Assembly: GCF_032062135.1 (NCBI RefSeq) | Contig: NC_092862.1 | Coordinates: 62,807,569-62,871,568, forward strand | DNA: 64,000 nucleotides | Origin: Pyxicephalus adspersus | Taxonomy: Eukaryota > Chordata > Amphibia > Anura > Pyxicephalidae | Reading direction: 5' to 3' | In this document: positions 36,700-48,551 of the stretch, in pieces | Position numbering within the stretch: position 1 is the first letter of the stretch | How the letters are laid out: each line of letters starts with the position of its first letter | The notes under the pieces: model-generated | The model's input: the letters and a program-made list of their open reading frames with translations, nothing else | The model's database searches: none | Told to the model about the DNA's origin: nothing | Made by a program: the position numbers and the translations under genes

Positions 36700-37260
36700 C
36701 ATTAAGTAAAGTCATTTTGTACACACTTTGATTATGAGATGTAATCAAAACCAGGTCTGCTATTACACACCAGATTTTTCTGGCTTTACTAAGAACTGAC
36801 AGTGCCCACACTTTGTAATCTTGTTTTCTGAAATAAAGTAGGAACTTGAATAAAATGGTAAATGTTAGCTATGGCCACATTCCTTTTCCCTAAATAAGTT
36901 CCAGTCACACCTTCTATGATAGAAAGCCTCTAATGGGTCGCTGTGATATAAAGCCTTTCAAGGAAACTTCAGTCAAATCTCGTGTAAATCCAATTGTAAC
37001 ACATTGAATAGCAATAAACTGGGAACCTAAATAGAAGATCACATTTAGCACCATGTTAACGATCCTGGAAAATTCCTTAAATGTTACACGTACTCATTAA
37101 GGCATATTCAAGTATTAAGGGACTAAATGAACAAACAATGTTGTCCTAATTGCTCTACAGCAACGTTTCCTGCATAGAATTTTTATAAGTTGTAAAAATG
37201 CTAGCCACATGTTTGTAGGTTAAATCGTGCTGTAAGTTTGTGCTAGTCTTAAAATGTTTA
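36700..37260. promoter_or_regulatory. Candidate conserved non-coding element 6
   Basis: Repeat-free with even composition and no frame. It contains CATTCCTTTTCCC, AAATCCAATTGTAACA and CCTAATTGCTCTAC words, and the TEAD-like CATTCC. It ends exactly where a TTAA element begins (37272). Enhancer-like texture; conservation untested. Confidence 0.35.
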
Positions 37261-37271
37261 TATACATTTTC

Positions 37272-37585
37272 TTAAAGTGGAACTCCAGGCTATAGAAGTA
37301 GATGTGGAAATGAAAAAGAACAGAAGAATAACCTTACTTATGCTCCCCAGTATATAAGTCCAACTCCAGCCAACATTTTATCCTGTTTTTATTCCTTAAA
37401 ACAGAATAATTTTGTGACCCTACTGGGAAGAATGCTGTTAACTTCCTGTCTGGATAGAAAGTAAAGAAAAATCTTATCCAATAGGAACACAAAGTCATTA
37501 TATAGTCCAGCAAGGAAGAGTATGTTCTTATGATAATGGTATTATTACTGTCTGTGCCTTCACGTCACAGTAAAGCCCTGCTTAA
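37272..37585. mobile_element. Probable TTAA-flanked MITE
   Basis: TTAA at 37272-37275 and 37582-37585. The left end TTAAAGTGGAACTCC is of a type common to frog TTAA elements. The right end, read inverted, TTAAGCAGGGCTTTAC, matches poorly, so the boundaries are less certain than at 32169. Confidence 0.45.
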
Positions 37586-37599
37586 CCTATTTCTTTTGT

Positions 37600-38030
37600 T
37601 AAACAGTGTTTTATTGAATTTTACATAAAATGACATACAGAAAAAAAATAAGAACAATGTAAAACATAAAAAATAAAGGTAACAAACAAGTAATGCATCT
37701 CAAAACTGACAACAGTTAGACTTTAAAGTCCAGAGATGTTAAAGGCGGTTGACCATATACAATAGCAATGATGTACCAGGATAAATATTTAAATATCTCA
37801 TAAACAATAAACCTTTCCGTGCTGGATAGCACTTTGTAGATATAGGCTTGCCACTTCTGCATAAACCAACTAACCCCCTTATCATTAGTTAACAAGTCAC
37901 TATAATATACATTTTCTAAAGAGCTAGTAACCACTGCTAGTGTAGGAGGCTGTGAGAGCATCCATGTGGACTTAATTATTCTTCCGGCTAATATTACATA
38001 AATGTTAATCCTTAACATCCTTTAATCCTG
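37600..38030 (-). mobile_element. L1/Tx1-type LINE 3' end (decayed)
   Basis: The 100-codon minus-strand frame (37716-38018) carries ILAGRIIKSTW and WFMQKWQAYI, the layout of the extreme C-terminus of L1-clade ORF2 (compare LLLAARLxIARxWK...WxPF). It runs through a stop into a 3' UTR ending 'aaattcaataaaacac'. The frame breaks upstream about 50 bp before the inverted-repeat element at 38083, consistent with 5' truncation. Confidence 0.7.
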
Positions 38031-38429
38031 ACAGGAATAAAATTACATTTAAAATAAACTAAAAATAAAGAAAAATATGAATACACTGGGGAACAATTTT
38101 GAACACTTTTTTTTGTTGACATCAATTTTTAAGCTTATTTACACCAAAATAGGTATGTTGATTCTGAAAGTGCAGTTAGTTTTCTTCTATCACGTCAGTT
38201 TTTTTCTCTACCACTTATAATAACGTGATTACTGTAGAATGGATTTGTATAGGGTATTCATTTACACACAAGACAGTGTGGTCAGAGGTTGTGCAATGCT
38301 CTATGTAGTGAATAAGCAAAATTTTTTTTTTCCACTTACACACGTATTTCCTTTCTTTCAGATCATGTCTGGCTCTGCTGTTTCACGTTGTAAGTGCCTA
38401 AACAACCCTGATTCATTTTGATATATTTC

Positions 38430-39475
38430 ACCATTCCCAGTCAAAGGGTGAACATCAGCACATTTGGAGGGCAAGCCTATTTGGCATATTTCAAAGTCAA
38501 ACTTGGTGATCAAGATAAGTCTTGGGCCCCTCATAAGGGGTGCAAACAGTGTGTCCAGGGTTTACAGATGTGGACAAAGGGAACACGTGATAAGATGCCA
38601 TTTGGTATACTGTACCTATGGTTTGGTGAGAGCCAGGAGATCATTTCAGTGACTGTTACTTTTGTATAGTTAAAACTTCAGGATATACCAAGAATAATAA
38701 ATGTAACATAGAGTATCCTAGTCTACCATTGGCTATCGGCTCATTCAGATGAAATCTCAGTGCCGGTTTTCATTACACTACCCTCTCTTGAAGAACATGA
38801 ATATGGTAATGAACTAGGTGACAACAATGATGAAGAGTTAGAAATTGAAGAGGACTCTGGGTGGGTGGAAAGGAATTGGCCTCCAAGCCCTAAAACCAGG
38901 TTATCCAACATTCTACATGAGCCACTTGTTGATAGAAAGAATATTATATTCCCGCCTCTGCACATAAAACTGGGTCTGATGAAGCAGTTTGTTAAAGATT
39001 TGCCAACTGAAGGAGAATGTTTCCAGTACCTCATTTTGGCATTTCCTAGCCTATCATTTGAAAAACCAAAGGCCGGTGTGTTTGATGGTCCACAGATTCG
39101 GCAGCTCATCAAAGATGAACATTTCATCAGGACAATGTCAGAAGTCAAAAAGAAAGCTTGGTTATCATTCAAAGCCATTGCCAAGGACTTTTTTGGAAAC
39201 ACAAGCAAATAATTACACAGAAATTGTCCAGAAACTCTTGGAGCTACATAATGCTTGGTTGCAATATGAGCATCAAGGTGCATTTTCTGCATAGCCATCT
39301 TTCTAACTTTCCGGAAAACCTTGGTGCAGACAGTGATAAGCAAGGTGAACGATTCCACCAAGATTTGAAGGTCATGGAAGGATGGTATTTGGGCAGATGG
39401 GATGTACATATGATGGCTGACTATTGTTGAAAAAGCTATAAGTGTAAATTTTGTTGTTGAAAAAGCTATAAGCGT
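38430..39475 (+). pseudogene. Remnant of an uncharacterised multicopy protein family ('HMMADYC' family)
   Basis: Pieces read in order. About 38480-38640: AYFKVKLGDQDKSWAPHKG with a C-x2-C pair (CKQC), then TKGTRDKMPFG. After a frameshift: SDCYFCIVKTSG and NIEYPSLP (about 38650-38735). From 38760: PVFITLPSLEEHEYG, an acidic stretch (38810-38860), then NWPPSP, HEPLVDRKNIIFPPLHIKL, GLMKQFVK and VFDGPQIRQLIKDEHF, to a stop at 39210. After more shifts: LGCNMSIKVHFLHSHL, NFPENLGADSDKQGERFHQD and GRWDVHMMADYC (ending 39427). I recognise this from memory as a family of uncharacterised proteins in many copies in insects, cnidarians and some vertebrates. Full-length members are longer: I judge that some 200 residues between the acidic stretch and NWPP are deleted here. 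The CxxC and CYFC pairs suggest an N-terminal zinc-binding region. At least three frame breaks; not functional. Confidence 0.7.
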
Positions 39476-39483
39476 AAATTTTT
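39424..39483 (+). repeat. 30-bp tandem duplication at the pseudogene 3' end
   Basis: 'gttgaaaaagctataag' occurs twice, 30 bp apart, with one difference (tgt/cgt) in the shared unit. One frame reads KSYKRKF, which I recall as the usual end of this family after HMMADYCW. Confidence 0.85.
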
Positions 39484-39785
39484 ACCTTAACCGCTTACAC
39501 GAATATTTTCAAATGTTTTACTGTAAAAAAGATGTCATAGAGTAACAATAAATCCTTTGTATGAACAAAAGAAATATAAATATACAGTACATTAAAGTTA
39601 TTATTTCATAATTTTTTTGATTGTATGTATAATTTGTATGTTTTTTGACAAAAATAGAGGGTACCCTGTATCGTAAAAACTGGATGTGATTGCAAAAAAC
39701 TGGGATCATTTCTGGATTCACCATCCAAAAATTTGTAAACAACAAGTGTAAGATCTAACTCAATAAAAAATGTGTTACCCAGTGT

Positions 39786-40540
39786 TATATATCGTGGTCC
39801 CTCTCTATTTATATACATCATAGGAAATGGTTAAAACCCTATCATTCTATTCTTTGCTGTGTGCCCTGTTGAGAGGGATTTGCCTTCCATTCCTATCCTA
39901 TTGATGCAACAGGAATTAAGAGGAAATTTATTTGCCATTAGAAGAAATTAATTATGTAGACAGTTGTCACCAAAACAGGTATCCCCATTAAATATTTCCA
40001 TTTTATTCCTTTTAGTGACAATGGTCACCATGACAAATGGTGAGGGTTATTTCCTCAGTGGTGATACAGAAAGTAATATTAAAGAAATTTTGACCCTTTT
40101 CTATTCTATTCTCCACTCTAAAGACCATTTTGGAGTTAGCAGTCATCTGCTGTAGGTCCAGAAAATGTAGCTCTGCTTTAAGATTCTGCATATCTCACTA
40201 TTCTATTCTATAAAGTTTTCCCACAGAGGTGGAAATTTAGCAGAGGGTGTGATAATTCTTACTACAAACTCTTCATACATAAAAATGTTTATATACCTAT
40301 TCCTTGGACTGTATCACTATTACATTCCATTATTATAAGCTTTAAGGAAAAAGATATTTTTGTCTTGGTTCTATGAAATCCTAATTGTTTCAATTCTTCC
40401 ATTTTTGACATTTTTCTCAAACTCTTCTAAGTGTTCATTTGATTCACTCATAAAATCAGTTTAAAATTAAGCAAAGTTATTATTTAAAGATTTTTTTTTC
40501 TGTCTTACAAAACAGCACAAAAAGTCATATATTGTTTTTT
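39786..40540. other. No gene or repeat recognised
   Basis: AT-rich; nothing supported. Confidence 0.4.
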
Positions 40541-41060
40541 TAAGCAGCTGGTATATTAGCTCAGGGTATATTTTACTTTAACTCATTCCTGGAAATCTAA
40601 TGTTTGTGAAAATGTAACCGCGAGCCCATTTGGAAGGGAACAGCTAGCTAAATAAAATCACCAGCGCAACACTTGCATAATTCTGTTTTGTAATCTTTAT
40701 ACTACCTTAGACAAAAAAACATGGGAAGTCAGTTACAACAAGTCATGCATGCATATAATCTAATGAGCTGGTTTGGATGGGATCCAGGCCTCTCTCGTTA
40801 GCTCGGCAGGTGAAACTGCTTTTTTTTTTCTTCCTATGGAAACAAAGTCAGCATGTGTCCTTTTCTCTATTCTGCCTGCATCTGTCAGCACAATTGTTAT
40901 AGCTATGATGGCAGATTATCCTAAGGTTAGCACTGAAACACTCCACCCATTAAGGAAGTCAGTGATATTTGTAATCTAAACTAATGGCCAGGTTTCAAGA
41001 CAGTCATCAGTTGATAACTTGCTATTAAGGCTTTATAAATATATGAAATTCAACAAATTC
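40541..41060. promoter_or_regulatory. Candidate conserved non-coding element 7
   Basis: Repeat-free, balanced composition, without sustained frame. It contains GTAACCGCGAGCCCATTTGG, CATGCATGCATATAATC, TAATGAGC, CAGCTAGC and a SOX-type AACAAGTC/ACAAAG vocabulary. Adjacent sequence to 41200 also looks single-copy. One of the better enhancer candidates; conservation untested. Confidence 0.38.
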
Positions 41061-41757
41061 TGTTTTTTTTTATACTGTGATCTGATCTCCAGAATTTAAA
41101 ATACGGGTTTCAATTAAAGTAAACTTTAAATGAGCTTTTCATTACTTAAAAATGCACTTTTTAAATGCACTGTAATTTAAATTCAGGGTTTACCATCTGT
41201 TTTAGAGCAAAGATCCATCAGAAAAGTATGTACATCGTATGCATATGTGATTTTGTGCACCTTTTCCAATGTTTATGTTTAAAATCAATGTGAGTATAAA
41301 TGTGATAAATGTGACATTAGGAGGTCACAAAACACAGTAAATTGTTTACTTATGTATTTAGATGTCTACATTATTTATATATTCACTGACACATTTGTGA
41401 AATGTTTAAACAGTTTACATGATGTGAATGTATTTAAATGGAAAATTTAAGTTTATTTTAATGGGGGAAACATTCTAACCTCTTGTCATGTGATTCTATA
41501 AATATAACTTTTAGGTTATCATTTTACTTACAAAACAATGGTATATTCTATACATTCCTTTGGCTGATAATATTTTATAAATTACTTAGAAACCAAACTT
41601 CTAATGTATATATTGGGGAATTTATTCCATCTGCATTGTATTCGTGGTTGGAGGGAATTGCAGAGTTTATAAAGGCGTTTGTAAGACATAGTTACATGTA
41701 AACAATCTAATACATCTATCTCAATACATCTAAAAAATCTATTTTATAGGTTGACAC

Positions 41758-41796
<39 letters not shown>

Positions 41797-43845
41797 CACA
41801 GCTAACCTTGAAGTACAGAAAAACCCTTATAGAGCTTGATCAAATTTGCTCCTACAGGCAAAATATCCTTCCCCATGCCATTGGGCAAATGGACATTCCT
41901 TGGATCGTCTTTCTCCAGTGTCTTTACATATGAATGTTAATACCGGGTATATTATGTGCCTTTAAAATGCATCCAGTTTTTTTTTTTTTCAACTGAGCTG
42001 ACTAAGGAAATCAATTCCACATTTTAACAGCCCTTACTGTGAAGAATCTTTTCTGTATGCAGAAATAAACTTCCTTTCCTCCAGACACAAATAGTGCTCA
42101 TTGTCCTTTGCAATAACCATAAAGAAAAGAAAAACTTTGCAGCAACTTCACTAAAAGACAAGAGTTACATTGTGTTTTATTTTTCATAAGAGTCAAAGCA
42201 AGGCCTAAATTTCTAAAGTAGAAGAGACTGTTTACTTAGGAAAGTGAAAATGACCTTGAAAATATTATTGAATAATGTGAACCTCTGGTTTCTCATTGCA
42301 GGGGGAGAACTTTAACAAAAATGTATTTTTTTCCAGCACTTAGTTTGGTATTTACTGTGAAAAACAGCTTCATATAATTTACTGTGTAAAGTGAACATAC
42401 ACTTTTCTAAAGAAACTGCCCTTACAACTTTCAACAGTCAATTCCTTACTGATAACTTTCAGCTGGACATAAAGAAAAGGGTTAAAATGTAATTTAGGAA
42501 CCCCTTTTCCAAAAGATTGAAATGCTTACCACTGCTTCTACAATAATACTATTTTCTCTACATTAATTTACTGGAGCTGAAAAAAATGTTTTGTTGTTAA
42601 TATCAATCCACTTTCAACTATTTTTTCTACATTCCAACATTAAAAAAAAACAAGGATTCTGATTGGTTACAATGAGCAGCAGGAACACTGTTAGGACAGT
42701 TTTATCGGCTAACTTTTAATGCCAATGAAGACAGACGAGTCTGATCAAACACCAAGCCTATCTATTTATATAATGTGCAAGAAGCACTAAAAATCTATTT
42801 AGGAGTTCTTGTGGTTAGTTTTTCTTACTCCTGATGTTTATTCCCAGGATGCACGTCCTGTAGTCTTGTATGAATTTCCTGTGCATGTTTTAGCAGCAGC
42901 TAACTATCAAAATTTTACCATTTCGAGTATGGCCTGCTGTCCATTTGTTTGTATTTCAATGCAATGTTTAGGTCTGTGGAGGGGGGACAAACTGAATAAT
43001 TACCCTGGACAAAATGGCAGCAGGTGCAGGGAGCTGGGATGCTGGAATTTGGAGGCTCCCAATTTATATTTGCCCAGGGCCCCATTTTGGTTATGACTGT
43101 TCCTGGCAGGATTATGCATTGGTAATGTAGAAGAGGAAATGCCTGTCCCCCCTCTCCTATCCATAAAAAGTCTGGCTTTCCCAAAAAAGGAAAGGAGGAA
43201 AGCCTGTAGCCTCCCTGCCCACAATGTGTTGTTAAGGTCAGAAGGTGGAAACCTTATCTGGCATTTTCCTTTAATTAGAGGATACCCAGATATATATTCT
43301 CCTCCACCCTGTGGAATGAGTACCTGAGTTCATTTCACTCCTTACCATTCCGGGAAAGGATTAAAAAAATCCCTAGTAATAAACTCATCATGTGTTTATA
43401 AAGAAAAATCCTCAACAAGGATTGTTATATTATATAATATATATAATAAGTGAAGAAATATTATTTTATTTTCCATGAAGTCAAATAACGGAGATGAGCA
43501 ACCATTAAGTGTGAATTAGCATTTAAATGATCATTTTTGCTTTTGAAAACCCTTAGTTAAATTCAGAATCTACCATTCAGACTCACTAGCAAGCAAAAAC
43601 TCCTTAAAAGCTACAGATGCACAGTAGCTGTGTAATGTGGTTTTCTTGATAATACGTGTCATACTCTATCACGACCAAGTGTTCACTATGTCAGTGTTGA
43701 TAAACAAAGCCATATTACAGTGCTTAGTTGGTGATGAACAGCTTTGTTTATTAACAAAGCCAAGTGTTTGGAGAACAAAAGGCAAATCTTATCAATTTGC
43801 TACTGCTCCTTCATCGCCCAATCACAAAATGAGATGGTTCTTGAA
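41061..43845. other. No gene; AT-rich DNA with a microsatellite and an unassigned GC-richer patch
   Basis: The patch at 42810-43330 is GC-richer and gives short frames on both strands. It looks like an old repeat, unassigned. The remainder has no feature I can support. Confidence 0.35.
41761..41795. repeat. (TA)n microsatellite
   Basis: About 34 bases of alternating T and A. Confidence 0.97.
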
Positions 43846-44297
43846 TACAAGTAGTTCCCGAGTTAAGGACATCAGACATACAGACAACTTCTAGATATGC
43901 TCGAGTGCAGGACAGAGGGTTGAGGGTGGGGGGGGCAGTTTGCATGTTTTGCAGAAAATATCTTTTGCTAAACACAGCTGAGGTTGTGAGTGATTTTAAG
44001 GACTGAGCTTATCTGTAACATCTTAACTCTTTAATGCCCAAGACAAATTCTGCAGTTGTTTCTTTTTGCATATCAAAACACGGCTTGCACCCGAAGTTAA
44101 TGAATGTCTAGGCTCCATAAAGTTTTTTTTTTCGCTTTGTGATTAGCTCACAGTAAGTTTTTTATACAGTAATTGACACCACGCTGCCTAATAATATGTT
44201 GAAACAAACATCTGTCCTAATTCTATTTATTAAAATAATGTACCTTAAGAACAAACCTACAGTCCCTATCTTGTATGTAAACTGGGGACTACCCGTA
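43846..44297. mobile_element. Mariner-type miniature element, family M, copy 2
   Basis: Flanked by TA at 43846-43847 and 44296-44297. The ends TACAAGTAGTTCCCGAG and, inverted, TACGGGTAGTCCCCAG are terminal inverted repeats. The body is collinear with 29966-30477 but about 60 bp shorter through small deletions. TA duplication fits Tc1/mariner-type elements. Confidence 0.85.
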
Positions 44298-47229
44298 CTC
44301 CATTCTGTGGTTGTGGTGAAGAAAAAAAGAAAAAAAATGTAGTAGAAGTGAATTTCTAACCTGTCAGTGCTGTCTGACATGGATGTTTAGATTAAAAAAT
44401 TGGACAGAACTTCAACTGAGAAGTAGGATAGACAAACCTATTTATTTTAACAATGAATATGGCTTGTCTGTCTAGATTTTATTTATTTGACAAAAGTAAG
44501 GCCTTTATCAGAAGGATAAATTACAGTTTTGCACATAAATGTGTACCTAAAATTATGTAATTTCTGTAATGCAATGGCATGGTCATGAAAAAGAAACAAA
44601 CAATTTACAAATTTAAATATAGTCATAGTATAAGTCACTTTTTCATTTGTGTTTTGTTAATGTATGACTGGAATCTGGTATATTGCAAAGAATGTTTTAG
44701 CAGATGCCTAATGCTAGGAAAAGAATGCCTTGGATACTCCATTTTTCTTCCTAATTCTCGAACTTGTCCTCAGGCTTTATCACCAGTGCATGGCTTCTAG
44801 AGTTCCTGTTAGCAACACAAGTAATTTAATCACTGATCGATCCAAGCACTCAGATATTCCTACACTCCGGTGAATTCACTTTTAATTTGCCTTGCCAGCC
44901 TAATGAAAATTTTACCTAAAATTGTTATATTGAATTTGTGTTTTTATTTTGACCAAGAAAGTTTGTAATATCAGTGATAACTTTTATGGGCTGACTCAAA
45001 TTAATAAAGATGAAAGTTTTTGGTACTTTAGATTTCAGGCTTATAAGCCTTTCTTGATACATTGATTGATGGATAACCTAATAAAAGAAATTACTACTTA
45101 TTTTATTCAAAAATACGCAAACACCTTATAATAACTTCAATATGTGCAGTATTTAAAAGTATCATGTACCACTAGTTAGAAAACAAATTTGTATGCAGTT
45201 TGTATGTATAAACTTTTATGCAGTTTTTTTAATTATATTTTCAGTACCACACCGCATTATTTTTTATTAAAGGTTAAAAAAAATGAATCCCCATCCCTGT
45301 ATCACTAATTAAACAATGTATGTATGTTTAGGAGAAATTGACAAGTGTCAGGATCCATGCACTTGAATGGGATGAGAAAGAAGCAAAAAAAGTTTTATCT
45401 AGCAATAAAAACAATATAGTGGATTATTTGAAAGACAATAGTAACAATCATTTTTTATTTAGCCGGGTTTTATGGAAGCAGCTTGGGTAGGCCACAAACT
45501 AGGAACGAGAGACCAGGCAGGTCTTATCCTGTAGTCTTTAAGATAATAACCACAAAAAATGTAAGCGGCTTTTTTAAGTTTGCAATATGAGACAAAGAGA
45601 CCAGAAAGGTTTTCGTAATAAAAGATTAGACTGTATTATCTATGAGACATTGGCCACACCTATTCTATGTCTGAGCGGCATTTTAAAAACTTTTTGTGCT
45701 GCACTATAGGATGAAGAGAACTGGTAGTTGTGCAATAAAGGCTCCTCTGAAACAGAAAACAGGCCTTTTTTGGTGGTCTCTTTAAAAGATGCAAAAACTA
45801 TGCAGCGTTATGCATTAAATTAGGAACAGAGTTGCAGCAATGATACACTGAAGTATGACCTAGTGATCTGTTAGGAAAAATCTTAACCAGAGCCTGTCCC
45901 TGTGTCCAACTTGTTGTGCTTTCTGCGTAAGGCAAACCATTGGTGGAAAAAGTGTCCTTCTACCATTACGCTGACCCCTAATAAATCATTGCATCTGTGT
46001 ATGTTCTGAAGTTTAGGCAAGCCATTGGGTCACAGAGTTGGGATTTAATTTAAATTAAAACCAATAGCTATGCACAAAATTTTAGACAAAAATAACCCAA
46101 ATGATGTAGATCAATAATGCATGTAAAACAATATATGTCTGTTTTATATAGGGTACAAAAACATTTGGTGTTAGCTGAATTGGGAGAGTGAAATATTAAT
46201 ACTGGTATAACCTATTTTAAAGGGGTTATGAATATAATAAAAATGTTATAATAATTACAGTTTCAAGTTTCCTTTTAATTAACTTTAAGTGTCAATTATT
46301 GATATCCTTTAATATGTAAAAAAAAATTAATGAGGAAAGAACACATCCAAGAAAGGAATTCTACAAAATCAAATATGGGATTTGTTGAGACATGACTTCA
46401 CTTACAAGGAAGCAATTAACAAGAGCTAGAGATTCTCCTGAACATCTGCAAACTTCAGGATGTGATGCAGAAATGTGCAATCCTCCAGTCATAATAACAT
46501 TAGTTTTATAACACAAAAAGGTTAATCATGTCCAATACATTACTAGACAGATATCTAGCCCACAAAGCAACAGTAAAAGCTACACTAAAAAAACTCCTGA
46601 AAACACAAATTTAATGTAATTGATTTAAGTTTACTTATGTTGTAGGAGAAGTTTTGACAAAATAAATGTTATTTTACTATTTAAAGCTAGATGAGATATA
46701 AATTCTAATTCATATACAAAATCTAAACTCTAGCCTCTGTGTACAGTAACAGGCTCATAAGGACTGCCCCAACAACCACCAACTAACGGGAGGTTTTATC
46801 GCTATTTAGTATTGTGCTATAAGCCGGGGCTGTCTTCCTGTTAGCTTGTTACTGCATACAGCAAGCAGCTGTTGACCAAATTTTACACTGAATGAGCCAA
46901 CGTTTGTTAGTGGGAAAGAATCCAAAACAGCAACATTAGTCTTTAATGTACACATTTATGCATAGGAAATTGTTAAATATATTGTTATACTTGCCAGGAG
47001 TGCTATGGTTTTATTGCATTATAATAATTAACAGTTTCTTACAAAACATCTTGTCATAAGCTTGAATAATTGAAGATAAAAACGGTTCACATTTATATGA
47101 AATACATTTTTTTACAATGTAACCTTTTTTTTTATAGTTTTATAAAAAATGTTTATAATACACAGTCATATTAATATTACAGTTTGTATTATAATCATTT
47201 TATTTTTATATCTGTAATATATTGATGCA
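44298..47229. other. No gene recognised
   Basis: Mostly single-copy-looking AT-rich DNA. The stretches 44800-44960 and 46740-46900 have mild enhancer-like texture. No coding or repeat call is possible. Confidence 0.35.
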
Positions 47230-48070
47230 ATGCATAATCAATAATGAACCCTACAAGGATCACTTTGTGCTACTAATTAAGGAAATTCTTAACAACTAAT
47301 TATTTGGGGTATATTGCATTCCATTAGGTTTTACAGGAAAGGTCGAAATGAAAAATAAACTCAAACGTATTAAAATAAAATATATTTTTTGTGCATTAAA
47401 CATTTAAGGACTAAAAGGCTATCTAACCTAATAAATTTGAGCTATTTACTTGGCTAAACTAATAATCTTTTTTTGAATATATATTGTAACATTAACATAA
47501 ACAATTCACTAATAAAATATAATAACACTAGAGAAAGCAGAAATGGCAGCTTGCCTGAAATGTGCTGTCAGCACAGGCTATGGAAGAGGTATATGCTGCG
47601 AGTTGCGGAAGTAGGCTGTCTTTTCTAAGAAAGGCAAAACTTTATGTCAATTGTCATCTGCTGAAAGACAAGTAAACCTCATCAAGCATCAACAATCCAA
47701 AATGAAGAAAATATTCCAAACTGATTTTATACCTAATATAAAGTAAATGTTCCATTGCTGGGAGTTATATTTAACTTTGTTTTAAAGTAGTTCACAGGTA
47801 CAACATTAGAGAGGGTGTTTCATTTTGTGTTTGCTCTGCATTTAATCTCATCTATCAATGGATGATCCCTTATCTGTTTCTGCTTTCTTTCCCTGATTTT
47901 GACATGCTTCCGTCTTACCTGCCATGTATTAAATGTCAGTGAACCATGAAATGGGAATGGAAACTGTGAGACATTTGTGCTGATGATACCTGTTCATTAT
48001 ATGTATGTCGGAACAAAGAAAATGGTATTTTCTTATCATCTATCATAAACAGGAAGCCTTGCCAATGCTA
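47230..48070. promoter_or_regulatory. Candidate conserved non-coding element 8
   Basis: Repeat-free cores at 47230-47345 (CTACTAATTAAGG, ACAACTAATTATTTGG: paired homeodomain-type TAATTA sites) and 47540-48070 (GCAGGTAAGAC-like E-box words, TGTCAATTGTCATCTGC, TATCAATGGATGATC). No frame. Inference only. Confidence 0.33.
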
Positions 48071-48287
48071 GCTATCAATTTGTGTGTTTGAGTAAAGGTT
48101 CAGCACTTTATAGGAAGCCTGGTGTTCTTTATCACATAACTGCTGAAAGCTTAGGTTATGCTCTGTGGCAATTGCATGTTCTTTACACAGAGAACCTTCT
48201 ACAGTTCACAAAATGCTAATACTAGAATAAGATCATCGTCTGTAAACAATGAAGGAAATGTGATTAATTTTTTTGTAGAATAACAAA

Positions 48288-48291
<4 letters not shown>

Positions 48292-48335
<44 letters not shown>
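48292..48335. repeat. (TA)n microsatellite
   Basis: About 44 bases of alternating A and T, the longest such run in the window. Confidence 0.97.
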
Positions 48336-48337
<2 letters not shown>

Positions 48338-48551
48338 CTAAAGCCCATTTTAGGACAGAGTGGGAGGGAGATTAGGAAGTAGGTATTAGAGTAGGGAGAT
48401 TTACCCAAACACTGTATGCTGTCTAAGCTATCTTGTAGGGTCTAATAGCCAAAATTGTCTGTTTAGAAAACAAGTCTTAAGGTAGGCCCACAGCAGATAA
48501 AAAAGAAAAATAGGTGCAGGGCTATGTGTCAAGGTGGGAAGAGAAGCCAGG

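Larger units (their letters stand above)
38083..39785 (+). mobile_element. 1.7-kb terminal-inverted-repeat element carrying an HMMADYC-family gene remnant
   Basis: The left end ACACTGGGGAACAATTTT (38083-38100) and the right end, read inverted, ACACTGGGTAACACATTTT (39785-39767) are terminal inverted repeats. The right 95 bp also occurs alone at 61680-61794, where the end is ACACTGGGGAATGC, so this is a repeated element end and not a coincidence. Between the ends lies the protein remnant at 38430-39475. No target duplication is clear. The class is unknown to me: a cut-and-paste DNA transposon with an internally deleted gene is the simplest reading, since autonomous copies would be longer. Confidence 0.65.

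Noticed and set aside
38741..39409. 222-codon minus-strand open frame, the longest in the window
   Set aside because: It lies antisense to the HMMADYC-family remnant, whose sense strand carries recognisable blocks. The antisense frame is a shadow.
38076..39792. Target-site duplication for the inverted-repeat element
   Set aside because: Flanks (tgaata and tatata) share only AT-rich similarity, so no duplication can be claimed.
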